The notes below the pieces were generated by a model. That model was not told where the DNA came from and ran no database searches. It was given only the letters and a program-made list of their open reading frames with translations. This document shows positions 16,790 through 25,652 of a DNA stretch of 64,000 bases, one piece after another. The position numbers were made by a program, and so were the translations under genes. The first letter of the stretch is position 1. Each line of letters begins with the position of its first letter. Source of the DNA: an uncultured Erysipelotrichaceae bacterium (lineage in GTDB: Bacteria > Bacillota_I > Bacilli_A > RFN20 > CAG-826); contig CADCNT010000002.1 of NCBI GenBank assembly GCA_902802905.1, positions 1 to 64,000 of the forward strand. Reading direction: 5' to 3'.

Positions 16790-17231
16790 TGGTAAATCCT
16801 CCTCTTTTCACTAAGTCGGCCATGAATTTTCGAACGCTTTCATCTTTTTGAAGATCGTACTTCTCAAACGCTCCTTCTGCTGTCGACATATAATTTTCGC
16901 CGTACACATTGTCGAGCGAATCTATAAAGTTAATGCCATTATCATTGATTTGGTACTTGAAACCATTATCTTGCGTCACATCGACAAGTCCTCTAGTAAC
17001 CAATTCCTTAATCGCCATATCCACAAGTTCTTTTCTTGAGGCAATTTCTCCAAACTTATAAGCACTATCGCCATGGAGATTGGACTCAGAAACCCCATAG
17101 TCCTTCCCATAACAGCAGATAAAGTCATAGCAGACAAATTGGTATTTATCCATCTTGTCGAAAGGGCAATTGATGAGAAGCATCAATATCCTCAGTTGCA
17201 TTTCAAATGGCGTGTTGAAAAATCTATTCAT
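16776..17231 (-). CDS. ABC-3C system middle component (MC)
   Basis: A 151-residue protein. It starts FFNTPFEMQLRILMLL, continues YDFICCYG, and has a central SNLHGDSAYKFGEIASRKEL, the pattern I know for ABC-3C middle components (short winged-helix-like adaptor). It ends with an alpha-helical segment. The start at 17231 has GGAGGAG seven bases upstream and overlaps the effector gene by eight bases. It probably bridges the effector and the ATPase. It is coupled to both neighbours by overlap. Confidence 0.8.
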   Translation of the reverse strand: MNRFFNTPFEMQLRILMLLINCPFDKMDKYQFVCYDFICCYGKDYGVSESNLHGDSAYKFGEIASRKELVDMAIKELVTRGLVDVTQDNGFKYQINDNGINFIDSLDNVYGENYMSTAEGAFEKYDLQKDESVRKFMADLVKRGGFTNVKN

Positions 17232-18240
17232 CCAGTTTCTCCTCCACCCATTTGATTTTTTCATCATTAACTAGCATGTGGGTGATTCCTTTTCTCTCTT
17301 GGGTTTTGATCCATCCAGGGAGATGCATGAGAACGCTATTAAGAGGAATAAACGTCACCCTTTCCATTATTGCGTTCATTTTTTCTTTTCCAGAAGCATA
17401 GCTTTTGTTGCATGTGTCTTCTAGACCAGTGAAAATTTCGCTCTTTAGCTCATCGAAAAAATGATAGCCATAGGTTTCAGTGTCCCTAAGGCCAACTCTT
17501 ATTGATTCGGCAGCGTAATAGTAGCCGCGTTGTTTGTTAAAATCATCGAGACACGCGGTATCTGAAACAAGGTCGCTCTTCTTCACGAAGATAACATGTG
17601 CGGCCTCAGAGTAAACCTTTAGAAGCTCTTTGACGTAGTTTAATTCTTCGTCTTTAATATCATCTGGTGTCACGATGGCGACTGGGTGCTCCCTGCTATT
17701 GAGAATATCAATGATATCGTTCGTAGTGAGATTGTTATCGCCTAGTGATCTGTTTGCTTTTTTAGCCACAGGATTTGTTTTGTTGTCTGCGACAATCGCA
17801 AGCATGAAAACCTCTCTGAAGAAAAGCTTGTCTTCATTCCCTTTGTTGGCATTATAAAGCCCATTGACATAGCGCCTCTTTGCTATATCGATTTCTTCAT
17901 CTGATTGCACCAATTCGTTTAATTCTTTGAAAATATATCGATTTTGCAGACTATTTGTCACGATTCTGTTCAAAAGCAACATTGAAATGCTTCCGTCTTT
18001 GTCGTGGCCGTTGAAGTATCTAGTCATTCCTGCCCTCAACAATGGATAAACATCTTCGTTACCCTTATAAAGCGATCCGCACATTTTCGGAGTAAGACGG
18101 TATTGCTTATGTGATCTATCCCTGATATCCGCCTTTTTGATAGGATCCTCCAATAAACCTTTCACCAAAAAAGTCATTTGCTTCTTTTTAGCAAATTTAG
18201 TGATTACCTTTAAAAATGATGAGAAGGTTAAGACGGCCAT
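17224..18240 (-). CDS. ABC-3C system effector with ABC-3C C-terminal domain
   Basis: A 338-residue protein. The C-terminal third carries the ABC-3C C-terminal domain: RGYYYAAESIRVGLRD, FFDELKSEIFTGLED and GITHMLVNDEKIKWV. The N-terminal 210 residues should hold the effector activity, but I see no nuclease, TIR, protease or membrane motif that I can name; the segment is helical with acidic and basic patches. Gene order effector-MC-ATPase is normal for this class. It starts two bases after the upstream GIY-YIG gene stop. What it attacks is unknown. Confidence 0.75.
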   Translation of the reverse strand: MAVLTFSSFLKVITKFAKKKQMTFLVKGLLEDPIKKADIRDRSHKQYRLTPKMCGSLYKGNEDVYPLLRAGMTRYFNGHDKDGSISMLLLNRIVTNSLQNRYIFKELNELVQSDEEIDIAKRRYVNGLYNANKGNEDKLFFREVFMLAIVADNKTNPVAKKANRSLGDNNLTTNDIIDILNSREHPVAIVTPDDIKDEELNYVKELLKVYSEAAHVIFVKKSDLVSDTACLDDFNKQRGYYYAAESIRVGLRDTETYGYHFFDELKSEIFTGLEDTCNKSYASGKEKMNAIMERVTFIPLNSVLMHLPGWIKTQERKGITHMLVNDEKIKWVEEKLDE

Positions 18241-18241
18241 A

Positions 18242-18937
18242 TTATTCTTCGTTATCCTCTTTTTCCTTCTTGCGATAGACGTTTATTGGATTTCCGTCTT
18301 TATCTCTCCAGCAATTCCAGCCGTTGTCATTGTGACCTGAGATCATTGCCGCGGCTTGGGAAACGGACGAGCACACAACATCTTCTTGTAAGATTGATCC
18401 TTTGAGCGGTAAGGACATCCTAAAAGGGACCCACGAGAATATTGATGGAGTTTTTTCAGATAAAGGAGCACAAGTAGAATCTTTTTTAAGTGTTAGAACA
18501 CCATTAGCAACGGCTAAAACACCAGAATAAGTATTTCTATCTGCCTTTGATTTAACTTGATAATAATACTCTCCATCAGGAAGCGATGAACTTTCTACCG
18601 CTTCTGTGGCTTGCTCAAACACCTCTTTCTTATCTTCTTCTGGATACACCACTCTTCCGTCGAGAGAAGAAAGGAGCTGACGAACCATATTGACGTCCAA
18701 AGAGAACATTTCGGTATCGCCTACTCTACTCTTGGAGAAAATTTCATGAAGCAGAACTTCTTTTTCATCGTAGTTGTCAAGTTCTATTGCGAAGTTTCTT
18801 TTTAATCCGCTGACATTTCTATAACCATTACTTTCAAGGAATCTCATTCTTTCCTCGAAATTGTCTGTTTTGGTTTTTCCTATTTTGACTAAGCCGCTAA
18901 CAACGGTTGTCATCAAATAAATAATTCCTTTCGCCAT
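18242..18937 (-). CDS. GIY-YIG (T5orf172) nuclease with DUF4357 domain
   Basis: A 231-residue protein. The N-terminal domain, MAKGIIYLMTTVVSGLVKIGKT, carries the GIY-YIG-like Y..L...VKIG.T core of the T5orf172/MUG113 family, with downstream Arg and a Glu-His pair (LLHEIF). The C-terminal DUF4357 domain shows SVSQAAAMISGHNDNGWNCW and KDGNPI. An AAAGGAGG site precedes the ATG. It lies between the helicase fusion and the ABC-3C effector in the same operon. It could be a nuclease for the R-M arm or a DNA-binding accessory to ABC-3C; the sequence does not decide. Confidence 0.8.
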   Translation of the reverse strand: MAKGIIYLMTTVVSGLVKIGKTKTDNFEERMRFLESNGYRNVSGLKRNFAIELDNYDEKEVLLHEIFSKSRVGDTEMFSLDVNMVRQLLSSLDGRVVYPEEDKKEVFEQATEAVESSSLPDGEYYYQVKSKADRNTYSGVLAVANGVLTLKKDSTCAPLSEKTPSIFSWVPFRMSLPLKGSILQEDVVCSSVSQAAAMISGHNDNGWNCWRDKDGNPINVYRKKEKEDNEE

Positions 18938-18951
18938 TCTCTATTCCTCCT

Positions 18952-21900
18952 TTATTTCAGCTTCCAATTAAAGAAGAAATCAGAAACAAACACATCTCTG
19001 TTGGCATACAAGATCTTGTTGATCTCTTTTTTGGAAACACCAAGAATGTCTGCGATCTTTCCAGATTTCATTCCTTTGCCCGATTCTCTTAAAACTTTTA
19101 CTATTTGATCTTTCAAAGAGAGAGGTTCTTCTTCAACTATCGCTTTTGGCTTAGCTACTACCTTTGGAGAGCTGAATTCAATAGCTTCATCTAGTAGCCT
19201 AGAGTCAAAACCAAATGCTTTGTATCCCTCAGAAACTCGTTCAACATATTCATCAGAAGGTCTTCCGAGTTTTCTATCCTCGTGCATAATGTAAACGAAT
19301 GCTTCGATTTGGCTGAATGATCCATCATCAGCCTTAAGTTCAACTTTTATATCTTTTTTATAGTAGAAAGCAGGGTATCCTTCGTATCTATCTAGCGATG
19401 CTTCGTCATTTTCATTAACGACGAAAACACCAACAGGAACAGCATATCCGTTAGCCCTCTCGATTGTGAGGTAGTTTCCAGAGGAACTTCCCTTAAACAT
19501 CAAGCGATAGTCATGGATAACTGATGTCCCTACTTTCCTTGCGGTTGGGCATCTGCTGGACATTTGTTCCAAATTGAGATTGCTGCCATAAGCCAAATAA
19601 TAGCGAATTGGTTTCTGTGGTTTTTCTTCCACCACTAGTTCTGGTTCTTCTTCAGCAGGCTTTTCCACAGCATTTACAGGTTCCTCAACAGGTTTGCTTG
19701 AAACAAACGTTCTCGAAATTCTTGTTTGTTCTGGAGCTTCAGTATGTGTTTCGCCTTCAATTCCAAATTCAAACCAATCAAAGCTGTTTCTATAGTTCTT
19801 TCTTACTTCTTCATTTGATAAATCTAAAGTAGATCCAATTGATTCGTTTTCAAAGAATTCTCTAATGAAGCCATTAAGGATATCTTCTTTGAAGATGTGA
19901 TACTTGTTGAGAACCTCAAAGTCCTTCTTAGTGATACCGACAGCTTCTAAGAACCTATCCGGATCTGCATTCTTAAAGATTTCATCAAATGTCGTTTCTC
20001 TATAAACAGAAATATATAGGAATTCAAATAAACGAGCCAAGATGTGCTGCATGACGTTATCTGCATCTTGGATAGAAGTGTCATCGGCGTTTTTGATTAC
20101 AGGTACCAAGGCTTTCTTTACTGCTTTTCTAAATGAATCACAGTACCAGCGCTTGTAGATCTTTCCCCTATATTCCTGAGGAATGTTGTTTATGTCATTA
20201 AGATAGGCAACAACAAAGTTCTCTATCTTTTGCTTTGTTTCAGTTGTATATGTAATTTTTTCGCCGAAATGTTCTCTTACTTTGTCGACAAACTTAAGAC
20301 CATCGGCTTTGCCGCATTGGAGCTTCTTAATAGGAGCGTTGACGCCTTGTTCATAGCCTTTCTTGAAGCCATTAATAAAGTATTTCTTATGGAGCTCATC
20401 TAAATCTGAAGGAATGTTTTCTTTGATGTGCTTTTCTTCGTTTGCATCGTATTGTTCTTGGACTTCATTATCATCTAAATCAAGGTAAAGCTTACTATCA
20501 GCCATACCTAAGGCATAGCCTTTATCTCTTCCTTCTAAAGTAACCTTATCCTTAAAACTTGCATCATCTGGTTTAGGAGGGACGTCTCTATCCTTGGATT
20601 TTCCAAATTTTGCATGTGCAAAGACATGTTTAATAATGTCGCTAACCTCCTCGTCATTGAGCATAGCGGCGATTGTATCTTCATCTTGGATCCAGGTCGT
20701 ATTTTTGGTGTCCCTGATTTTCTTTGAAAGCGGCTTTCCTCTGCTATCACCAAACTCAGCAAGCTTGAAGAATGTATCTTCGCCAATTGGGTGTTCCATG
20801 TCGCCATCCATGAAAATAGGTAAGTACTTAACGATCAGTCTAGCGACTTGCATCTTCGTATATGCATTTTCCTTAGATGATTCTTCGGCATATTTTAAAA
20901 GAAGCGAAGCTGCTCTATCTATGTTGAAATCATATACATAACCATCAGTTTTGAGGATCTTTCCGTTTTCAACCAATGGTGTCTGAATTCTAAATATCGC
21001 CTGGAAATATGATTCAGGGCTAGCTAAGTCCTTCAAAACGAAAACACTAAACCACTTCTTAACCGTGACACCTATAGTTAGCTTATTAACAGTGATTGAA
21101 ATGCTGCCGATTTTACCGGTGTTTTCTCCAGCGGTCATGCTTTCATTTAAAAATGTAAGGGCGTTTGTACCACTACCAACGTTCCTATCGGATAGATTGA
21201 TGATCTGGTATCTAGAGAAATAATCATCTTCTTGAAGCAACTTTGCCATCGCATAGCATGAGTTGACAGTTGGCATGAGCCAAATCGTATGTTTGCTGTT
21301 AGGTGTAAGTTTTGGATTAGAATATGGGAAATTCTTTCCGTGCATTGAAGCGCCTTTTATAATTTCAAGCCAAAGTTTAATCTCATCCTCATAAAGGAAT
21401 TGGTATCCAAAGGCTTCGTCGTAATCTTTCCTCGTCTCAAAGAATTTGTTCAAGGAAAAATAACTTCTTCCCAATACCTTATCATCCGAAACCACCGAAT
21501 TGGCTAGCCCAGGGAACAAAGACTTCATGTCATAACCGAAGATGCTCATATCTGGGAATTGGGCATAATCTTTATTCGGGGTCCAATCGTCGTTCTCACT
21601 ATTAGGATATTTCCTCTTTTGCTCATCAAAGTATGAATATGTGCTTGATGTTTTATCTGTAAATTCGCCTCTTGCTAAAGCTCTGAAAGGAGTTCCTGAG
21701 AGACAGATTGTTTTCTTTGTTTTGATTTCGAATTTCTTAACGACATCCTTCGTGTCTTTGAGGTTTTTCTGATAGTCCTTATCAAGGTCCTCGAAAGTAT
21801 CCTGAGTTCTAGCATTCCAGGCTCCAAAATGGTATTCATCGAGAACCACCAAATCCCAATCAACATCTTGAAGCTTTTTGATTTTGTCTTTTGTTGTTTG

Positions 21901-22731
21901 GCTTTGGCTGTCTTTGCCTAAGTAGTTCTGCAACGATAAAAACACAACGAAAGGCTCAGTCTTACCTTTTAAGGTAAAATCATTCCTTCTGATGTTGTCG
22001 TCGGTATAGTACTTATATACCTTATTTATATGAAGCAAGTCATCCTGCCATGATTTCTCAACTGCTGGGATGAATGTCAAAATTAAAATCTTATTGATAT
22101 TGTTGTCTTCTGCAAACTTATAGGTCGTATAGCATTTTCCGAACCTCATTTTGCAGTTGAGAAGGAATCTTCCTCCTACTGGATGTTTGTCAAAATATGC
22201 AACTAAATCATCTATCGCTTTTTGCTGCTCAGCTCTAGGAGTATAAACAACTCTGCTGCTTCCGCTTTTTCTGATCTCGTTGAAAATAGAAATCAATTCA
22301 TCAGGATGGATGTTGACAAACCACTCCTGCTCTTTTTCTTGAATTCCTGCGTACTTAGCTTTGATCTCGGCATGAACGCGATAATCTTTGAAGGATTCGC
22401 TATTGGTGTCTAAGCAGATGCCCCAATAGATGACTTCTCTGATGTCACCATAGCCTTTAGCAAATTGATCATCGGTCAAAGCTAATTCATGTTGTTGATC
22501 CTTAATTCTAGATTTGATTGCATGCCAAAAGGTCTCTCCCATTTTGCACTTGGTCATGCCTACCTTGACTCCATGATAAACGAAGTTAGGAAGTTGGTAC
22601 ATATAAATCAAGATCAAGTCTTGATCGGTTGTGTTTTTGTCATCCAGTTGGAAAAGAACGTCCTTTCCACTGAATCTGACTGTATCCTCAGAATTTATAT
22701 TCTGGCCACGTTGGATTACTACTTCGCTCAT
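18952..22731 (-). CDS. GIY-YIG/SF2 helicase/GGCT-like/HTH fusion restriction protein
   Basis: A 1,259-residue multi-domain protein. Residues about 35-160 resemble a GIY-YIG (T5orf172-like) domain: YMYQLPN then GVKVGMT, with HAEIKAKY and EWF later. A superfamily 2 restriction-type helicase follows: MRFGKCYTT (Walker A variant, near residue 200), VLDEYHFG (motif II) and LSGTPF (motif III), with a long C-terminal helical region to about 1000. Residues about 1042-1180 form a gamma-glutamylcyclotransferase/AIG2-like domain: LAYGSNL and later LDRYEGYPAFYY, with the catalytic-type Glu. A C-terminal winged-helix segment (GKIADILGVSKKEINKIL) ends the protein. It is presumably the restriction subunit partnering the methyltransferases upstream. 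The cyclotransferase-like domain is unexpected. Confidence 0.8.
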   Translation of the reverse strand: MSEVVIQRGQNINSEDTVRFSGKDVLFQLDDKNTTDQDLILIYMYQLPNFVYHGVKVGMTKCKMGETFWHAIKSRIKDQQHELALTDDQFAKGYGDIREVIYWGICLDTNSESFKDYRVHAEIKAKYAGIQEKEQEWFVNIHPDELISIFNEIRKSGSSRVVYTPRAEQQKAIDDLVAYFDKHPVGGRFLLNCKMRFGKCYTTYKFAEDNNINKILILTFIPAVEKSWQDDLLHINKVYKYYTDDNIRRNDFTLKGKTEPFVVFLSLQNYLGKDSQSQTTKDKIKKLQDVDWDLVVLDEYHFGAWNARTQDTFEDLDKDYQKNLKDTKDVVKKFEIKTKKTICLSGTPFRALARGEFTDKTSSTYSYFDEQKRKYPNSENDDWTPNKDYAQFPDMSIFGYDMKSLFPGLANSVVSDDKVLGRSYFSLNKFFETRKDYDEAFGYQFLYEDEIKLWLEIIKGASMHGKNFPYSNPKLTPNSKHTIWLMPTVNSCYAMAKLLQEDDYFSRYQIINLSDRNVGSGTNALTFLNESMTAGENTGKIGSISITVNKLTIGVTVKKWFSVFVLKDLASPESYFQAIFRIQTPLVENGKILKTDGYVYDFNIDRAASLLLKYAEESSKENAYTKMQVARLIVKYLPIFMDGDMEHPIGEDTFFKLAEFGDSRGKPLSKKIRDTKNTTWIQDEDTIAAMLNDEEVSDIIKHVFAHAKFGKSKDRDVPPKPDDASFKDKVTLEGRDKGYALGMADSKLYLDLDDNEVQEQYDANEEKHIKENIPSDLDELHKKYFINGFKKGYEQGVNAPIKKLQCGKADGLKFVDKVREHFGEKITYTTETKQKIENFVVAYLNDINNIPQEYRGKIYKRWYCDSFRKAVKKALVPVIKNADDTSIQDADNVMQHILARLFEFLYISVYRETTFDEIFKNADPDRFLEAVGITKKDFEVLNKYHIFKEDILNGFIREFFENESIGSTLDLSNEEVRKNYRNSFDWFEFGIEGETHTEAPEQTRISRTFVSSKPVEEPVNAVEKPAEEEPELVVEEKPQKPIRYYLAYGSNLNLEQMSSRCPTARKVGTSVIHDYRLMFKGSSSGNYLTIERANGYAVPVGVFVVNENDEASLDRYEGYPAFYYKKDIKVELKADDGSFSQIEAFVYIMHEDRKLGRPSDEYVERVSEGYKAFGFDSRLLDEAIEFSSPKVVAKPKAIVEEEPLSLKDQIVKVLRESGKGMKSGKIADILGVSKKEINKILYANRDVFVSDFFFNWKLK

Positions 22732-22732
22732 A

Positions 22733-24400
22733 TCAAATCATCTCTCTAATTAAGGATTCGATATCCTTTATCTCAGTTTCGTCAAGGCCATACATTTCAT
22801 AGAGTTCCTTGTCGCTCCACGATTTTTCATAAGTCAAATTCGGGACAAATTTAAAATTATCTTTTGTAATATGCATAGAACTTAAGGTCAATAAAACTAA
22901 ATATCTAGCAAATTTTGTCTTAATATACGATGCATAATTATTTGCCTCTTGTTCCGTGTCAAAAGCACCAAGTAATAAATAAGTAGCTGTAAACGCTTCC
23001 CCTGGTTTGTAAATTTTTATTTTTGTTGTGACATTAGACATACCATCGCTAGCGTTATTAACACCTCCTCTATCAGGGTTTAACTGACCGATAGAAACTT
23101 TATATTTATCGATAATATCTGCTCCTTTTGGGAGGGAATCTTTTTTAATATAGAATTCGCCAGCACTAGCAATAACCTTTATTGAATTATCAAAAGGTTT
23201 TTCTTCACCTCTTGTATTGGTTGGAAGCCCAAATGGGGATATCGGATAAACTAGCCTGTCAAGGAATACTTTTGTTTTAGCCCTTATTTTGTCAATAATT
23301 CCAATTCCGATATTGCTTCGTATAAATACATCGAAATCATTGAGTAGTCGATTCTTTGATGTTGTTTTTCCACCGACGCTACTGACGACTTGACATTTTC
23401 CTTGATGTTCAGAATCCCACAAGAAATAGCAAACGCCTCCAGCTATATCAACGTTTGGAAAGCAGTCTCTGCTCTTTGGAAAATCAACCAATAAAGCCAT
23501 TCTCTTATCATTCAGCATCTTCTCTCTGAATAAATCCATTCCCATTCCGCCAGTAAACCATCTCGAAGGAATAATCATTGAAATATACTTCGGAGATAAC
23601 GAGATAGCTTGTTCAACAAATTTGTGATAGATAGGCGTTGCCTGAATTCCTGAGTCGTTTGTACTCAATTGATATGGTGGGTTGCCTATTATAATGTCGA
23701 ATTTCATATTCTTATCTCCTTTAAAAAACCTATTTCTTAAATGTCTTTCTATAACCAAATGGTTAACATGCATAAATTCATAAGCATATTGTTCTCTTTG
23801 GTTCGCATCTAAATATTTTGAATCGTGTGCCACGCCACAATACTTGCATTTCTTTGTTTTCGGATCTATTTCATGGCTTGTATTTGGAGTTTTAATGTTC
23901 CCCTCGGTATCTGAAAACCATGTTCCGTTTCCTATGGCATATCCATTAACAAAGTGACCGTCTGGAGCTTTTATTCCGTCACATGCTCTATTCGCTTCTG
24001 AACAATAATAAACGGTTCTTCTGGCTACATTAGCAGTGAACTTAGTTAGTCCAATAGAAAAGACCATATTTTGTAAAATGTGTTTTCTTCTTGTTTCTTT
24101 ATCAGGAATAACATCTTTTAATCCTTCGTCAAGCCTAATAGCAATTTCACGTTCAAAAATACCATTTTTTGTTGCAGGATTTAGCCACTTATAATTTGGA
24201 TTATGCCAAACTTCATCAGGCAAAGAGTCAAGCATCATATCAGCAGTTTTTCTAGGTGTGAAAACTTCGTCATTGCCGACGTTTGTAATAGTTTCAAGAA
24301 TGTCGAAGTGCTCTATATAATCGCTAGCTTCTTCTACAGCTGTATTGTATTTCTTCTCAGCGCTTAGGCCTTCGCTGGTCTTTTTATCTTCATCTACCAT
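22733..24400 (-). CDS. Eco57I-type DNA adenine methyltransferase (modification subunit)
   Basis: A 555-residue N6-adenine methyltransferase. Near residue 65 comes a motif I variant LNPATKNGIFEREIA, in place of the usual D-P-x-C-G-x-G. A zinc-like CKYCG..H follows. The catalytic IIGNPPYQLS is near residue 238, then PIYHKFVEQA and MIIPSRWFTGG, typical of this restriction-associated family. The C-terminal half probably recognises DNA. The start overlaps the upstream gene by seven bases, and the helicase starts two bases after its stop. It probably methylates the host site that the helicase-nuclease restricts. Confidence 0.85.
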   Translation of the reverse strand: MVDEDKKTSEGLSAEKKYNTAVEEASDYIEHFDILETITNVGNDEVFTPRKTADMMLDSLPDEVWHNPNYKWLNPATKNGIFEREIAIRLDEGLKDVIPDKETRRKHILQNMVFSIGLTKFTANVARRTVYYCSEANRACDGIKAPDGHFVNGYAIGNGTWFSDTEGNIKTPNTSHEIDPKTKKCKYCGVAHDSKYLDANQREQYAYEFMHVNHLVIERHLRNRFFKGDKNMKFDIIIGNPPYQLSTNDSGIQATPIYHKFVEQAISLSPKYISMIIPSRWFTGGMGMDLFREKMLNDKRMALLVDFPKSRDCFPNVDIAGGVCYFLWDSEHQGKCQVVSSVGGKTTSKNRLLNDFDVFIRSNIGIGIIDKIRAKTKVFLDRLVYPISPFGLPTNTRGEEKPFDNSIKVIASAGEFYIKKDSLPKGADIIDKYKVSIGQLNPDRGGVNNASDGMSNVTTKIKIYKPGEAFTATYLLLGAFDTEQEANNYASYIKTKFARYLVLLTLSSMHITKDNFKFVPNLTYEKSWSDKELYEMYGLDETEIKDIESLIREMI

Positions 24401-25035
24401 AGATCCACTCCTTCCTCGTGAACATTTATTTCATTTTCACTTATTTCCCATACCGGCATATCAAGCGGCTTCAAATTCCCTTTTTCTGCCTCAGGCATCT
24501 TATAGGCCACGTCTATTCCTAAAAGCAATCCTTCATCACTTTGAGTGTTTGACATTGCCCACATGAAGTTTCTCACAATAATGCATCTAAGAATATCGAA
24601 GTAGGAAGTATCGACTTGAATTTTGTTTTCAACAATAAAGTGCTTCACTAAAGTGAATATATTATTTCTTTGCTTTTCAATTAATTCTTCATCCATTTCT
24701 ATAGAGTAGATAGTAGATAAAGCTCTGAGTGATTCAATTTCAAAATTCTTAGTTATCTTCTCAAGACGCTTTTGGAGAATGTATGTAGTAAACGCACCAT
24801 CACCAGAGGTTGGTTCGAGGACGGTTTTTGAAGAATCAAAAATATCAGGACCTATGGCTTGACACATATCTTTGACAATGAAATCGGGAGTAAAAATTTG
24901 ATAACCCTCAGTATCATTATGGCCCATAGAGGCAAGTTGAATAGTTTCAAAAGCTTCAATTAAGTCAAAAGCTTTAATCTGTTCTTTTTTAAATTCAGCC
25001 TTTATTTGATTAACATAATTTGAAAAATCAATCAT
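24394..25035 (-). CDS. Methyltransferase-fold accessory protein without NPPY
   Basis: A 213-residue protein. SAM-binding motif I is intact (VLEPTSGDGAFTTYIL, near residue 72), followed by YSIEMDEELI, an acidic motif II. No NPPY or DPPY catalytic motif is present and the protein ends soon after. IFTPDFIVKDM matches the start of an Eco57I-type catalytic domain. Its partner gene has NPPY but a degenerate motif I, so the two may form one split enzyme. The ATG overlaps the XRE stop (ATGA), showing coupled translation. Confidence 0.7.
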   Translation of the reverse strand: MIDFSNYVNQIKAEFKKEQIKAFDLIEAFETIQLASMGHNDTEGYQIFTPDFIVKDMCQAIGPDIFDSSKTVLEPTSGDGAFTTYILQKRLEKITKNFEIESLRALSTIYSIEMDEELIEKQRNNIFTLVKHFIVENKIQVDTSYFDILRCIIVRNFMWAMSNTQSDEGLLLGIDVAYKMPEAEKGNLKPLDMPVWEISENEINVHEEGVDLW

Positions 25036-25223
25036 TCTTCCACCTCTATTCCATATTCTTTAAATAAAGGAGCGAGTTTCCTTTTAACTTTCATCGTTGG
25101 TTCACAATGACCATTCTCCCAGCGATTGATGCTTATAAAAGCAACACCCACTTTCTGGGCAAGTTCAGTCTGCGTTAAAAGCATTCTTTTCCTTAATAAT
25201 TTTATTGCTTGAGCGTAATTCAT
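25032..25223 (-). CDS. XRE-family controller of the defence operon
   Basis: A 63-residue single-domain HTH (LTQTELAQKVGVAFISINRWE, residues about 16-36), the size and position of restriction-modification C proteins. A GAGGTG site precedes the ATG, and a TATAAT box lies at 25252-25257 on the minus strand. It is the first gene of the operon and overlaps the next by ATGA. It probably sets the level or timing of the R-M and ABC-3C genes. Confidence 0.85.
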   Translation of the reverse strand: MNYAQAIKLLRKRMLLTQTELAQKVGVAFISINRWENGHCEPTMKVKRKLAPLFKEYGIEVEE

Positions 25224-25251
25224 TATTGCACCTCAACGAATTTCAAAATTG

Positions 25252-25257
25252 ATTATA
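25252..25257 (-). promoter_or_regulatory. Candidate -10 box of the defence operon
   Basis: TATAAT on the minus strand, 28 bases upstream of the XRE start. No good -35 is seen, which fits activation or repression by the XRE protein. It is the only strong -10 before an eight-gene operon. Confidence 0.5.
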
Positions 25258-25342
25258 TCACTTTTATATCTTTTCCGCTATCCCTTATAAAGGGAAAACT
25301 ACAGATACTCCTGGAAAACAACCTAAATGCCCAATTCGCAAT

Positions 25343-25380
25343 CGTATGTGATATAGGTAAAGCGTATGTGCGATAGGTAA
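25343..25380. repeat. Two 18-bp direct repeats, 20-bp period
   Basis: CGTATGTGATATAGGTAA and CGTATGTGCGATAGGTAA (16 of 18 identical) are spaced by exactly two helical turns. They lie between the XRE gene and tRNA-Arg, at the element edge. They could be arm-type integrase sites or a regulator's operator. Confidence 0.55.
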
Positions 25381-25446
25381 GAAATCACCCGGCAAATGAC
25401 CTCCAAAAATAAGGCAAATCAAATGAAAAGCGGTTAATAAATAAGA

Positions 25447-25472
25447 AAAAATGCCCATTTCTGAGCATTTTT
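25447..25472 (-). terminator. Intrinsic terminator after tRNA-Arg
   Basis: Minus-strand AAAAATGCTCA-GAAA-TGGGCATTTTT forms an 11-bp stem (one G-U) with a GAAA tetraloop and a T run. It is 48 bases beyond the tRNA 3' end. It also works in the plus direction, so it insulates tRNA and XRE transcripts. Confidence 0.85.
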
Positions 25473-25519
25473 GCGGTTTTTCGCATATTTCACTTTGTAT
25501 CAAAGTATGTATACGATTA

Positions 25520-25596
<77 letters not shown>

Positions 25597-25620
25597 ATCT
25601 ATGTCTTTCGACGCCTATAT

Positions 25621-25649
25621 ATTATCCATAAGGATGCAATGATTTTCAA
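25621..25649 (-). promoter_or_regulatory. Promoter of tRNA-Arg
   Basis: Minus-strand TTGAAA (25644-25649), a 17-base spacer, then GATAAT (25621-25626). It starts transcription about 20 bases upstream of the tRNA. Confidence 0.7.
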
Positions 25650-25652
25650 GAC

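Noticed and set aside
25285-25503. Minus-strand 72-codon frame between XRE and tRNA
   Set aside because: It spans the terminator and the direct repeats, has no family resemblance and no Shine-Dalgarno.
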